DNA of 64,000 nt. Source: Comamonas sp. JUb58 (GTDB taxonomy: Bacteria; Pseudomonadota; Gammaproteobacteria; Burkholderiales; Burkholderiaceae_C). Positions 37,825 through 47,153 of this stretch are shown here, piece by piece (position 1 is the first letter of the stretch; each line of letters opens with the position of its first letter). Location of the stretch: positions 124,001 through 188,000 of the forward strand of contig NZ_SOAL01000005.1 of assembly GCF_004364775.1 (NCBI RefSeq), written 5' to 3'. A program made the position numbers and the translations under genes. A model generated the notes under the pieces. The model worked only from the letters and a program-made list of their open reading frames with translations, was not told the origin of the DNA and searched no databases.

Positions 37825-40800
37825 CTTCTTCTTCCTGGGTCATCATGGTTTTGGGGCCCAGCACGGCGTAGAGCACCGGCAGCAGCACCAGGGCGATCAG
37901 CGGCAGCAGCATCATGCCGCCCACGATCACCGACGCAAAAGGGCGTTGGGTTTCACTGCCCACGCCGGTAGACATGGCCATGGGCAGTAGGCCCAGGAGC
38001 GCCAGCAAGGCCACCAGAATGACCGAACGCATGCGCTCGGCCGCGCCCTCCACCAGGGCGGGCAGCAGCGCCACACCGGCGCGGCGGCGCTCCTCCACGC
38101 TGGACAGCACAAGCAGGCCCACCAAGGCAACCTGGCCCAGCAGCGCAATAAAGCCGATGGCCGCGCTGATCGACAGCTCGATATGCGTCACATGCAAGGC
38201 CACGATGCCGCCCACCATCGCAAACGGCGCGCAGAGCATGATCACGCCCGCGCTGCGTGCCCGACCCAGCGCGCCAAACAGCAGCGCATACACGATCAGC
38301 AGCGACAGCGGCACCACCACCTTCAGGCGCGCAGCGGCGCGCTGCTGGTTTTCCCACTCGCCGCCCCAGACGGCGGTGTAGCCCTCGGGCATCTTCACGT
38401 TCTGCGAGAACGCTGCCAGCGTGTCCTTCACCACCGAGCCGATGTCCCGGCCTTCCACATTGAACTTCAGCGCCATGTAGCGCGCATTGCCTTCGCGGAA
38501 GATGGAGGAGTTGCCGATGGCCACCTGCACATCGGCCAGCGCATGCAACGGAAACGACTGGCCCTTGGGCGTGGGAATGGCGATGTCGCGGATACGGGCC
38601 TCGTCCATGCGGTTGACATAAGGCAGGCGCACACGCACCGGCACCGGGTACTGACCTTCCCAAAGCGTGGTGACGATATCGCCGGCCAAGGCCATCTCCA
38701 GCGTCTTTTGCGCGGTATCCATGTCGATGCCATGGCGCGCCAGTGCATCGCGGTTGAAGGTGACATGCACCTGCGGCGCCGGCGCATCGCGGTACAGGCC
38801 CAGGTCGACCACGCCGGCAATCGGCTGCACCACCTCCAAGGTCTTTTGCAGCAGCGCGCGCAGTTGCGGAATCTCCGGCCCGAAGACCTTGAGCACCACC
38901 TGGCCGCGCGCACCCGAGCTCGACTCCTCGACGCTGTCGCGGATGGGCTGGGCAAAATTGAAGGCCACGCCAGGTATCTCGCGCAGGCTCTCGCGCATCT
39001 GCTCGATCAGCTGCGGCTTGGTCAGGCCCTTGGTCCACTGCTCATGGGGTTTGAGGCGCACCAGCACCTTGGCCAGGTTCAGGGTTTCGTTATCGGTGCC
39101 CGATTCGGGGCGGCCCTGCTCCGAGATGACCGAGACCACCTCGGGGTACTGGCCCAGGCGCATGCGCACATCGCGCAGCACTTCCTGGCCCTTTTCCAGC
39201 GATATGGATGCCGGCATTTCCACCAGCACATAGGCATCGCCCTCGTCCAGCTCCGGCAGAAACTCCGTGCCCAGCCAGCGTCCCGAGTAACCGGCCACGG
39301 CCAGGATCACCACGGCCACCAGCGCCACCAGCCAGCGCGCACGCGTGGACTGCAGAACCTGGCCGACCCAGCGCTCATAGCCATGCTGCGCCTGCTCGAA
39401 CAGCTTGGGCTCCTCCACCATCACATGCTTGGGCTTGAGCAGCAAGGCGCAGAGCGCGGGCACGAGGCCCATCGCAAACACCAGCGCCCCCAGCAGCGCG
39501 AAGGTATAGGTCATCGCCAGCGGGCGGAAGATGCGGCCTTCGATGCTCTGCAGCGAGAACACCGGGATCAGCGCCGCAATCACGATCGCCATCGCAAACA
39601 AGGTGGGCTTGGCCACCGCCACGGCCGAGTCGATGATGATGTGGCGCATGTCGGCCTGGGTTTGCGGCTTGCGCTGGCGGGCGTTGCGGATGATGTTCTC
39701 GGCCAGCACCACCGCGCCATCGACCATGATGCCGAAGTCGATGGCCCCCATTGAGATAAGGTTGGCAGGCATGCCCAGCCAGTGCAGACCGATGAAGGCC
39801 ACCAGCAGTGACAGCGGAATCACCGTGGCCACGATAATGGAGCCGCGCAGGCTGCGCAGCACCAGCCACAGCACGCTGACGATCAGAACCGCACCAAACA
39901 GCAGGTTGTGCTGCACGGTGTCCAGGGTGTGGCCCACCAGGGTGGATCGGTCATAGCTGGTCACCAGCTTCATGCCTTCAGGCAGCTCGCCGCCATTGAG
40001 CTGGTCGACCTTGAGGTGGATCTGGTCGAGCACCAGCGAGGGGTTCTCGCCGCGCTTGAGCAGCACGATGCCTTCGACCACATCGTCGTGCTCGTCCATG
40101 CCCACCGAGCCCTGGCGCGGCGTGTGCGACTGGAACACGCGCGCCACATCGCCAATCGTCACCGCCTGCTCGCCGCGCATGGCCACCACCACACGCTGGA
40201 TGTCTTCGGGCTTGCCCAACAGGCCAATGCCACGCACGATCAGCGATTGCTCGCCCCGGCGCAGCAGGCCGCCGCCGACATTGCGGTTGGACTTGGCCAG
40301 TGCATCGCCCACCTCTTCCAGCGAGATGTCGAGACTGTAGAGCTTTTGCGGGTCCACCTCGACATGGAACTCCTTGACGAAGCCGCCGATGCTGACGATA
40401 TCGGCCACGCCCTGGATCTGCTTGAGCACCCGGGTGACATGCCATTCCTGCTCGGTGCGCAGCTGGGCCAAGGTGTGGCGGTCGCTCTGCAGGCGGTAGT
40501 AGTAGATCTTGCCCAGCGGCGTGTAGTCAGGCGCCATCTGGGGAGTCACGCCCTGCGGCAGATCGGCCTGCGGCAGGCGCTGCGCCACTTCGGCACGGGC
40601 CTTGAAGCTGTCGGCGTTGTCGTCGAACACCAGGTTGATCATCGACAGGCCGAAGTAGCTCTCCGAGCGCAGCGACATCAGGCCGGGCGTGCCGTTGAGC
40701 TCGCGCTCCAGCGGCTGGGTGATCTGGCGCTCCACCTCTTCGGGCGCAAGGCCGGGGGCCTGGGCAATCACCCCCACCTGGACATTGGTCACATCCGGAT

Positions 40801-40915
40801 AGGCCTCGATGGCGGTGTGCAGATAGGAATAGATGCCATAGATGGCAATCAGCAAGGTGGCGCACAGCGCCAGCATGCGGCGGTGCACGACGAAGGAAAT
40901 CAGGGAACGCAGCAC
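37805..40915 (-). CDS. Heavy-metal RND efflux pump, CzcA type
   Basis: The 1036-aa inner-membrane proton/metal antiporter has twelve membrane segments and two large periplasmic loops. The N-terminus MLRSLISFVVHRR and EAYPDVTNVQVGVIAQAPGLAPEEVERQITQPLE are HME-RND signatures. TM4 reads AIDFGIMVDGAVVLAEN, with Asp393, Asp399 and Glu406. This acidic proton-relay pattern marks divalent-cation (Zn/Co/Cd/Ni) pumps rather than the Cu/Ag CusA class. The exact metal cannot be told from sequence. Starts 14 nt after the fusion-protein gene. Confidence 0.93.
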   Translation of the reverse strand: MLRSLISFVVHRRMLALCATLLIAIYGIYSYLHTAIEAYPDVTNVQVGVIAQAPGLAPEEVERQITQPLERELNGTPGLMSLRSESYFGLSMINLVFDDNADSFKARAEVAQRLPQADLPQGVTPQMAPDYTPLGKIYYYRLQSDRHTLAQLRTEQEWHVTRVLKQIQGVADIVSIGGFVKEFHVEVDPQKLYSLDISLEEVGDALAKSNRNVGGGLLRRGEQSLIVRGIGLLGKPEDIQRVVVAMRGEQAVTIGDVARVFQSHTPRQGSVGMDEHDDVVEGIVLLKRGENPSLVLDQIHLKVDQLNGGELPEGMKLVTSYDRSTLVGHTLDTVQHNLLFGAVLIVSVLWLVLRSLRGSIIVATVIPLSLLVAFIGLHWLGMPANLISMGAIDFGIMVDGAVVLAENIIRNARQRKPQTQADMRHIIIDSAVAVAKPTLFAMAIVIAALIPVFSLQSIEGRIFRPLAMTYTFALLGALVFAMGLVPALCALLLKPKHVMVEEPKLFEQAQHGYERWVGQVLQSTRARWLVALVAVVILAVAGYSGRWLGTEFLPELDEGDAYVLVEMPASISLEKGQEVLRDVRMRLGQYPEVVSVISEQGRPESGTDNETLNLAKVLVRLKPHEQWTKGLTKPQLIEQMRESLREIPGVAFNFAQPIRDSVEESSSGARGQVVLKVFGPEIPQLRALLQKTLEVVQPIAGVVDLGLYRDAPAPQVHVTFNRDALARHGIDMDTAQKTLEMALAGDIVTTLWEGQYPVPVRVRLPYVNRMDEARIRDIAIPTPKGQSFPLHALADVQVAIGNSSIFREGNARYMALKFNVEGRDIGSVVKDTLAAFSQNVKMPEGYTAVWGGEWENQQRAAARLKVVVPLSLLIVYALLFGALGRARSAGVIMLCAPFAMVGGIVALHVTHIELSISAAIGFIALLGQVALVGLLVLSSVEERRRAGVALLPALVEGAAERMRSVILVALLALLGLLPMAMSTGVGSETQRPFASVIVGGMMLLPLIALVLLPVLYAVLGPKTMMTQEEEDERLAL

Positions 40916-40929
40916 GGTGGTGGTCCTGC

Positions 40930-42081
40930 TTAGAGCATCTGGCTGGCGGCGCCGTCCAGCAGCAAGCCGCCACGGACCACAATGCGGTCACCGGCCTGCA
41001 GGCCGCTTTGCACCGGCACCATGCCGCGCAGCGGCTGGCCCAGCACCACAGTACGCGCCTCAAAGACGGCATCCTCGGCCTGCACAAAGACCAGCGAGCG
41101 GTCGCCATCCTTGATCAGCACGGCGGTCACCGGAATCAGCATCTGCTGCGTGGCGGCCAGCGGAATCTCCACCGAGGCCTGCATGCCCGGGCGCAGGCCG
41201 GCGGGCTGCATCTTCAGGTCGATCAGTACGGTGGCGCGACGCGATTCCTTGTCCAGCACGGCGCCGATGTTGCGCACCGTGCCTTGCGTGGCCACGGCCA
41301 GTTGCTGCACCTTCACCACCGCATCGGCACCCAGATGGATGCCGGCCAGATCGCCCTCAAAGGCATCGGCCACGATGCGCATGGCGCCTGGATCACCCAC
41401 CAAAAATAGCGCCGCACCCGACTCGGCTGCCGCACCGGGCAAGGCATTGCGCTCGGCAATCACGCCGGCACGCGGCGCGCGCAGCACGATCTTGTCGCCG
41501 CTGCCACTGCCCAGCAAGGCGGCCACGCCCTGGGCACGCGCCAGCTCCTGCGCGGTTTCACGCAGCTTGGACTGCGCCGCGCGCAGCTCCATCTCCACGC
41601 CTACGCCCTTGGCCAGCATGGTGCGCTGGCGTTGCTCCTCGACGGCCGCCAGCTCCTTGGCGGTGCGCGCAGCCTCCACCTCGTAGCGGATGCGCAAGGC
41701 CTCAGGGCTGACCAGGGTAGCCAGCGTGGCACCAGCCTGCACCTTGTCCCCCACCTGCACGTTGACGGACACCACCCGCCCTTCGACCGGAATGGCAACA
41801 GCCGCCACCTTGTCGTCCTGGAAGGCCACGCGCGCGGGCATGGCCACGGTTTGCGCCGCGCCGGACTGGCTCAGGCTCACGATGTCCAGCATCTTCAAGG
41901 ATGCGGGCTGCAGCCGCACCTGGCCGGGTGCCAGCGCAGCGGCCTTGGCACGGTCGGCTTGCGCCTCCGGGGCAGCGGCATCGCTTCTGCCGCTGCAGCC
42001 AGACAAGGCCAGCACCAGGCTGGCTGCCGTGGTGGCCCAGACCAGCGCCCGGCCGGTGTTGGAGTTGAAGAGAGATTGCAT
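40930..42081 (-). CDS. RND efflux membrane-fusion protein, CzcB type
   Basis: The periplasmic adaptor of the pump, 383 aa, with lipobox LVLALSGCS (Cys about residue 29). The barrel-sandwich/lipoyl halves are VEGRVVSVNVQVGDKVQAGATLATL and KIVLRAPRAGVIAERNALPG, flanking an alpha-hairpin (EVEAARTAKELAAVEEQRQRT). The C-terminal part has PVTAVLIKDGDRSLVFVQ. No extended His-rich metal-binding N-terminus is seen. It is the first gene of the operon and lies downstream of a direct-repeat operator. Confidence 0.9.
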   Translation of the reverse strand: MQSLFNSNTGRALVWATTAASLVLALSGCSGRSDAAAPEAQADRAKAAALAPGQVRLQPASLKMLDIVSLSQSGAAQTVAMPARVAFQDDKVAAVAIPVEGRVVSVNVQVGDKVQAGATLATLVSPEALRIRYEVEAARTAKELAAVEEQRQRTMLAKGVGVEMELRAAQSKLRETAQELARAQGVAALLGSGSGDKIVLRAPRAGVIAERNALPGAAAESGAALFLVGDPGAMRIVADAFEGDLAGIHLGADAVVKVQQLAVATQGTVRNIGAVLDKESRRATVLIDLKMQPAGLRPGMQASVEIPLAATQQMLIPVTAVLIKDGDRSLVFVQAEDAVFEARTVVLGQPLRGMVPVQSGLQAGDRIVVRGGLLLDGAASQML

Positions 42082-42157
42082 CCTTGCCCCTGGTGTTCTG
42101 AGTGTTCATGTCGCCGCGTGGCGCGGGCTCCATGCTAGACAGACACCGGGGGGCTTG

Positions 42158-42177
42158 GCATTACCGACGCATTACCG
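42158..42177 (-). promoter_or_regulatory. Direct-repeat operator of the metal efflux operon
   Basis: GCATTACCG occurs twice, at 42158-42166 and 42169-42177, 11 bp apart. This is the spacing expected for an OmpR-type regulator dimer. The site lies about 80 nt before the membrane-fusion gene. A weak TAGCAT -10 lies at 42132-42137 on the minus strand. Confidence 0.55.
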
Positions 42178-42212
42178 TTTGGTTAGGTGGGCCGAGGGGC
42201 TGGCGCTTTGCT

Positions 42213-44003
42213 TCACCGCCCGCTGCCAGCGCCACAGGCAGCCTGCACCCTGGCCGCGTTGGCTGGTTGCAGCAACGCCACCAAGCCGCAGGCGATGGAG
42301 CCCTGCCAGTGCACATAGTCGTGGCCCGTGCTGTGCTCCCGCTGGGTCACGCGGTAGCCCTTGGCCCGCAGCACATCGCCCAGCTCGCGGCTGGTTTCCA
42401 GAATGCCGGCCTGGCCGCCGCGTGCGCTTTCGTAGAGGCCCGCATCCAGGTAGAAGCGGACGTCCTTGCGGGGGGCGGCCGCCCACCAGCGCGCCATCGC
42501 ATTGGGCGCTTCGGCCTCCGGTGCCCACCAGTAGGAGCCGGACAGGCTCAGCACATTGCCAAAGCGCTCCGGATGGCGCAGCGCCATATAGCTCGATGCC
42601 AGGCCGCCATAGCTGGAGCCGGCAATCACCGTGCGCGCAGCGGGCACATCCAGCCCCTGCGTGGCCAGCCAGGGCATCAGCTGCAGGCCCATGAAATCGG
42701 CAAACGCTGGGTTGGGTGGCAGCTCGGTATTGCGCAGCTCGCTGCTGGCATTGGCCACCAGCACCACGGCCGTGGCGGGGATCAAGCCCTGTGCCTGCAG
42801 CCGCTCAACGATCTGCGGCGTGGGCACCTGGCGCAGATAGGCATGGGCATCGAACAGCACCAACAAGGCGCGCAGCTCCGGGGCGGCCTGCGCCCAACCC
42901 ACAGGGCGGTAGATCCAGACATCGCGGCCATTGCCGAGGGCCGCCGAGTGCTGCCAGTGGCGCTGCAGATCGCCCGGCAACGGCCCGCTGGCTGGCTGCG
43001 ACCAGGGCTGCGCCGGCGCATCGGGCAGCTGCAGAGCCGAGCGGCCCTGGTATGGGTCCACTGCGGCAGCGCCATCGTCCGACGCGGCCCAGCTGCGCGG
43101 GTTCAAGGGGTCGCGCTGCAAGGTCGCCAGAATGCTGCGGCGCTGCTCGATCGGCGTGCCTTCGATATTGGGCACATCGGGCGCCATGCCATAGCTCAGG
43201 CGCGCATCGCTGGGCATCACAAAGCTGCTCCACCAGACATCCGAGTTGCCCAGGCGCTGCAGCGATTCATGGTTGCCCGAGGGGCTGCCAAACAGGCGCA
43301 CGCTGTGCTGCGCGCCGCGCCACAGAAAGCTTACGAGCCGCTCCTTGTCACTCCAGGGCTCCACCAAGGGCGTGCCGCGCTGGGCCATTTCTTGCCAGAA
43401 TGTATCGCTGCTGCCGCCACCTTCCAGGTCGCGCGCCAGGGCCTGCAGGCGCGGGCTTTGCAGCGGCTTGTTGGGCAAGGCCACCGACTGGTCGGCGCGC
43501 GGGGCCCAGGCGCGTTGGATCTCCAGGCGGTAATGTCCGGCAGTCGCCTGCGCGGGCAGCTGGCCGGCCTCGGCGTTGCTGCTGGCATAGGCCACTGCTG
43601 GCTGGGCATTCCAGTGCAGCAACAACTGCTGGCCCGCCTGGGCCTGCCAGGTAAAGCCCTCCCCCACGCCATCGCTGCGCAGCAAGCGGCGCAAATGCCG
43701 GCCTGCTGCATCTTGCAGATCCAGCTGCACACCACTGCCATCCACCTCCGCGCGCACCACGCTGCCGGCGGGCAGCTGCTGGGCGTCGAGCTGCCAGCGC
43801 TGCTCTGCGCCAGGGGCCAACTGGCCTTGCACCGTTTGCCCGATGCGCAGCAGCTGCGCAGGCGCTGGGCGCTCGGGTGCGCTGGCACAGCCGCCCAGCA
43901 CGGTCAGCCCCAGCGCTGCACTGGCAGCGAGCCCGCGCATACGCGATGGTGGTAGGACAAAGGCGCTGGGCGCTTGGGGGGCATGGCGATCATGGATACT
44001 CAT
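42213..44003 (-). CDS. Fes/IroE-like siderophore esterase, lipoprotein
   Basis: A 596-aa protein with an N-terminal lipobox (LTVLGGCAS), so it should be outside the cytoplasm, unlike cytoplasmic Fes. The N-terminal half is an enterochelin-esterase N-domain-like region with SDKERLVSFLWRG and SSFVMPSDARLSYGM. The C-terminal alpha/beta-hydrolase has VIAGSSYGGLASSYMALRHPERF (nucleophile Ser), DAGLYE and STGHDYVHWQGS (catalytic His). It probably hydrolyses triscatecholate siderophores. A Fur box lies upstream. The start is uncertain (44003 or a later Met before the lipobox) because no clear ribosome-binding site is seen. Confidence 0.85.
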   Translation of the reverse strand: MSIHDRHAPQAPSAFVLPPSRMRGLAASAALGLTVLGGCASAPERPAPAQLLRIGQTVQGQLAPGAEQRWQLDAQQLPAGSVVRAEVDGSGVQLDLQDAAGRHLRRLLRSDGVGEGFTWQAQAGQQLLLHWNAQPAVAYASSNAEAGQLPAQATAGHYRLEIQRAWAPRADQSVALPNKPLQSPRLQALARDLEGGGSSDTFWQEMAQRGTPLVEPWSDKERLVSFLWRGAQHSVRLFGSPSGNHESLQRLGNSDVWWSSFVMPSDARLSYGMAPDVPNIEGTPIEQRRSILATLQRDPLNPRSWAASDDGAAAVDPYQGRSALQLPDAPAQPWSQPASGPLPGDLQRHWQHSAALGNGRDVWIYRPVGWAQAAPELRALLVLFDAHAYLRQVPTPQIVERLQAQGLIPATAVVLVANASSELRNTELPPNPAFADFMGLQLMPWLATQGLDVPAARTVIAGSSYGGLASSYMALRHPERFGNVLSLSGSYWWAPEAEAPNAMARWWAAAPRKDVRFYLDAGLYESARGGQAGILETSRELGDVLRAKGYRVTQREHSTGHDYVHWQGSIACGLVALLQPANAARVQAACGAGSGR

Positions 44004-44087
44004 GGACAAACAACGGCAAACAGGCCGGCGGACCCTGCTGAGCATGGGGCCGCTGGCCGGATAGGAAGGGATAGGGGCGAAGAAAAA

Positions 44088-44112
44088 CCCATTTCTGAAA
44101 TTTAGAAATGGG
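44088..44112 (-). other. Hairpin with T tract in the esterase leader
   Basis: CCCATTTCT/AGAAATGGG form a 9-bp stem with a 7-nt loop, followed on the minus strand by TTTTTCTT. This is terminator-like, yet it lies between the Fur box and the esterase start. It may act as an attenuator or as a dyad operator. Confidence 0.45.
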
Positions 44113-44125
44113 AATTATTCGCAAT
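44107..44125 (+). promoter_or_regulatory. Fur box upstream of the siderophore esterase
   Basis: AATGGGAATTATTCGCAAT matches 16 of 19 positions of the palindromic Fur-box form AATGAGAATTATTCTCATT. It lies about 105 nt before the esterase start and 54 nt before the divergent YfeK-like gene. Confidence 0.7.
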
Positions 44126-44178
44126 TGATACTAGCACAGCGCCTGCGCTGCCAAACCCACCACACTGCTTGACGCGCT

Positions 44179-44571
44179 ATGCCCCATCAACGAACCCCCT
44201 GGACCCAGGCCCTGGCGGCAGCCTTTTTGCTGTGCAGCCTGGCAGCCGGCGCGCAGACCGCCAGCAGCGACACCAGCACCACCGAGCGCGAGATTCATGC
44301 GCTGTTCCAGGCCTTGCAGCAGTCGGGCTGTGAATTTGCCCGCAATGGCCAGTGGTACAGCGCCAGTGAGGCCAGCGCGCATTTGCAGCGCAAGTACAGC
44401 TACCTGCAAAAAAGGGCATTGGCGCCCACGGCTGAGGACTTTATTGCGCGTGCTGCCAGCCAAAGCAGCATGTCGGGCAAGCCCTATCTGGTGCGTTGCC
44501 CGGGCCAGCCGGAAGTGCGCAGCCAGCCCTGGTTTGAGGGCCAGCTGGCCAAGGTACGCGCGGCGCAGTAG
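44179..44571 (+). CDS. YfeK-like (DUF5329) exported protein
   Basis: A 130-aa protein with a signal peptide (LAAAFLLCSLAAGAQT). It has the DUF5329/YfeK pattern IHALFQALQQSGCEFARNGQWYSASEASAHLQRKYSYLQKR and TAEDFIARAASQSSMSGKPYLVRCPG. The two cysteines could form a disulfide in the periplasm. Function is unknown. It is divergent from the esterase and shares the intergenic region with the Fur box. Its stop lies within the downstream terminator stem. Confidence 0.8.
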   Translation: MPHQRTPWTQALAAAFLLCSLAAGAQTASSDTSTTEREIHALFQALQQSGCEFARNGQWYSASEASAHLQRKYSYLQKRALAPTAEDFIARAASQSSMSGKPYLVRCPGQPEVRSQPWFEGQLAKVRAAQ

Positions 44572-44597
44572 CGGCATTGCGCCGCTACCCGTTTTTT
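44568..44597 (+). terminator. Rho-independent terminator after the YfeK-like gene
   Basis: GTAGCGGC/GCCGCTAC with an ATTGC loop, then CCG and six T. It lies in the 40-nt gap to the convergent trpC. Confidence 0.85.
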
Positions 44598-44611
44598 CTT
44601 AGTTGCTTTGC

Positions 44612-45412
44612 TTAAGCGAACAGCTTGGCCAGCGCTTCGCCCGGCTCATCGGCGCGCATAAAGGCCTCGCCCACCAGGAAGGCGTGGATGCCGGCATCGC
44701 GCAAGGTCTTGACATCTTCCGGGCTGGCAATGCCCGATTCGGTCACCAGCAGACGGTCCGCAGGCACCTGCTTTTGCAGATCCAAGGTGGTCTGGATGCT
44801 GACTTCAAACGTGCGCAGATCGCGGTTGTTGATGCCGATCAGCGGCGTCTTGAGCTTGAGCGCACGCTCCAGTTCGGCGCCATCATGCACCTCGACCAGC
44901 ACGGCCATGTCCAGGCTGCGTGCGATCTGCTCCATCTCGGCCATCTGGGCGTCGTCCAGGCAGGCGGCGATCAGCAGCACGCAGTCGGCACCCATCGCGC
45001 GCGATTCATAGATCTGGTAGGGATCGACCATGAAATCCTTGCGCAGCACGGGCAGCAAGGTGCTGGCGCGGGCCTGCTTCAGAAAATCAGGCTCGCCCTG
45101 GAAGAACTGGCGGTCGGTCAGCACCGACAGGCAGGCGGCGCTGGTCTTGCCATCGCCCACCATATAGCTCTGGGCAATGTCGGCCGGGTCAAAATCGGCA
45201 CGGATCACGCCCTTGCTGGGGCTGGCCTTTTTCACCTCGGCGATCACCGCGGCCTGGCCTTGGGCGATCTTGGCGCGCAGTGCACCGACGAAGTCACGCG
45301 TCAGCACACGGCTTTCGGCATCGCGGCGCATCACCTCGAAGGGGCTGCGCTTCTTGGCCTCGGCCACTTCGATGACTTTGGCCTCACAGATTTTTTTCAG
45401 AATATCGGACAT
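44612..45412 (-). CDS. trpC: Indole-3-glycerol-phosphate synthase
   Basis: TrpC closes the indole ring from carboxyphenylaminodeoxyribulose phosphate. The 266-aa TIM barrel has [22 protein letters not shown] (N-terminal signature), [42 protein letters not shown] and [12 protein letters not shown]. It is monofunctional (no fused TrpF). It is the last gene of the trp operon, 26 nt after trpD. Confidence 0.96.
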   Translation of the reverse strand: MSDILKKICEAKVIEVAEAKKRSPFEVMRRDAESRVLTRDFVGALRAKIAQGQAAVIAEVKKASPSKGVIRADFDPADIAQSYMVGDGKTSAACLSVLTDRQFFQGEPDFLKQARASTLLPVLRKDFMVDPYQIYESRAMGADCVLLIAACLDDAQMAEMEQIARSLDMAVLVEVHDGAELERALKLKTPLIGINNRDLRTFEVSIQTTLDLQKQVPADRLLVTESGIASPEDVKTLRDAGIHAFLVGEAFMRADEPGEALAKLFA

Positions 45413-45438
45413 TTGTTTTCCTTGGTTGGAAGGCCGGC

Positions 45439-46470
45439 TCAGGCGGCGAGTTGGCGCGTCAGGGCCACCAGGTCCTGCAGCTTTTGCAAGGCCGCACCGC
45501 TGTCAATCGCGGCGCGGGCGCGCTGCAGGCCGTCTTCGATCGAGCTGGCCACATTGGCCGCATAGAGCGCGGCACCGGCGTTGAGGCAGACGATATCGCG
45601 TGCGGGGCCTTGCTCGCCTTGCAGGATGCCCATCAGCATGGCCTTGGACTGCTCGGCATTGTCCACGCGGAAGGCGCGCGTGCCCACCATTTGTATACCA
45701 AAGTCCTCCGGATGGATCTGGTACTCGCGCACCACGCCATCCTTGAGCTCGCCCACCAGGGTGCTGGCGCCCAGGCTGATCTCGTCGAGGCCATCGCGGC
45801 CATAGACGACGATGGCGTGCTCGGCGCCCAGGCGCTGCAGCGCGCGCACCTGGATACCGACCAGATCTTCGTGGAAGACGCCCATCAGGATATTGGGCGC
45901 GCTGGCCGGGTTGGTGAGCGGGCCCAGGATGTTGAAGATGGTGCGCACGCCCAGCTCCTTGCGGACCGGGGCCACATTCTTCATCGCCGGGTGGTGGTTG
46001 GGCGCAAACATGAAGCCGATGCCCACTTCGGCAATGCTCCGGGCGATCTGCTCGGGGCTCAGCTGGATGTTGACGCCCAGTGCTTCCATCGCATCGGCGC
46101 TGCCCGATTTGCTGGAGACACTGCGCCCGCCATGCTTGCTGACCTTGCCGCCGGCAGCGGCAATGACAAACACCGAGCAGGTCGAGATGTTGAAGGTATT
46201 GGCGCCATCGCCACCGGTGCCGACGATGTCGACCAGGTGCTGGCGATCGGCCACATGGACCTTGTTGGAGAACTCGCGCATCACCTGGGCGGCAGCGCTG
46301 ATCTCGCCAATGGTTTCCTTCTTGACGCGCAAGCCCGTCAGGATGGCGGCGGTCATCACCGGGGAGAGCTCGCCCTGCATGATCATGCGCATCAGGTGCA
46401 GCATCTCGTCGTGGAAGATTTCGCGGTGCTCAATGGTGCGCTGCAGCGCTTCTTGGGGAGTAATCGACAT
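45439..46470 (-). CDS. trpD: Anthranilate phosphoribosyltransferase
   Basis: TrpD joins anthranilate to PRPP. The 343-aa protein has the PRPP-binding [50 protein letters not shown] stretch and [34 protein letters not shown]. It is monofunctional, with the amidotransferase encoded separately as trpG. It lies 23 nt after the LysE-family gene that interrupts the usual trpG-trpD pair. Confidence 0.96.
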   Translation of the reverse strand: MSITPQEALQRTIEHREIFHDEMLHLMRMIMQGELSPVMTAAILTGLRVKKETIGEISAAAQVMREFSNKVHVADRQHLVDIVGTGGDGANTFNISTCSVFVIAAAGGKVSKHGGRSVSSKSGSADAMEALGVNIQLSPEQIARSIAEVGIGFMFAPNHHPAMKNVAPVRKELGVRTIFNILGPLTNPASAPNILMGVFHEDLVGIQVRALQRLGAEHAIVVYGRDGLDEISLGASTLVGELKDGVVREYQIHPEDFGIQMVGTRAFRVDNAEQSKAMLMGILQGEQGPARDIVCLNAGAALYAANVASSIEDGLQRARAAIDSGAALQKLQDLVALTRQLAA

Positions 46471-46493
46471 GGAGTTTCTCGCTGTATCAGGGG

Positions 46494-47153
46494 TCAGGCG
46501 CCGGGCTTGTCGGTCAGCGCCAGCTTGAGGCCAAAGCCAATGAACATGGCGCCGGCCGTGCGGTCCAACCAGTGCAGCCGCTGGCGCAGCCAGCCGGCAC
46601 GCCGCGCCATGCCGGCACCCATCCAGACCCAGAGCACATTGACGGGGATGGCGTTCAGGTTGAAGAGCAGGCCCAGCGCGGCAAAGGCCAGGCTCTTGTG
46701 GGCGTAGTCGGCGGCGATGAACTGCGGAATAAAGGCCAGAAAGAAGATGGCGACCTTGGGGTTGAGCACGTTGGTCCAGAAGCCGCCCCAGAAGATGCGT
46801 GACAGGCTGGCGCCCGGCTCTGCCAGACCCGGCATGCTATCTGCAGGCGCCATCAGCTTGCTATTGTTTTTGCTGCGCAGCATCTGCACACCCATCCACA
46901 GCAGATAGGCCGCGCCCAGCCACTTGAGCACGCTAAAAGCGGTGGCCGAGGCAGCCAACAGCGCGCCCACACCCAAGGCAGCAGCGGTCACATGCACCAT
47001 GCAGCCGGCGGTGATGCCGGCGCTGGCCACCAGGCCGGCACGCCAGCCCTGGCGCGCTGCATGGCTGAGCATGTAGAACACGTCAGGGCCCGGGGTGAGG
47101 TTGAGCAGCCAGCCAGCTGCCATGAACATCAGCAACTGGTGCAGCTCGATCAT
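46494..47153 (-). CDS. LysE/RhtB-family amino-acid exporter
   Basis: An inner-membrane exporter of 219 aa with six membrane segments and the family signature [44 protein letters not shown]. The substrate is unknown; RhtB-type members export homoserine, threonine, leucine and others. It is inserted between trpG and trpD, and its ATG overlaps the trpG stop (TGATG). It should therefore be made together with tryptophan enzymes, which suggests export of tryptophan, anthranilate or another chorismate product (inference). Confidence 0.88.
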   Translation of the reverse strand: MIELHQLLMFMAAGWLLNLTPGPDVFYMLSHAARQGWRAGLVASAGITAGCMVHVTAAALGVGALLAASATAFSVLKWLGAAYLLWMGVQMLRSKNNSKLMAPADSMPGLAEPGASLSRIFWGGFWTNVLNPKVAIFFLAFIPQFIAADYAHKSLAFAALGLLFNLNAIPVNVLWVWMGAGMARRAGWLRQRLHWLDRTAGAMFIGFGLKLALTDKPGA

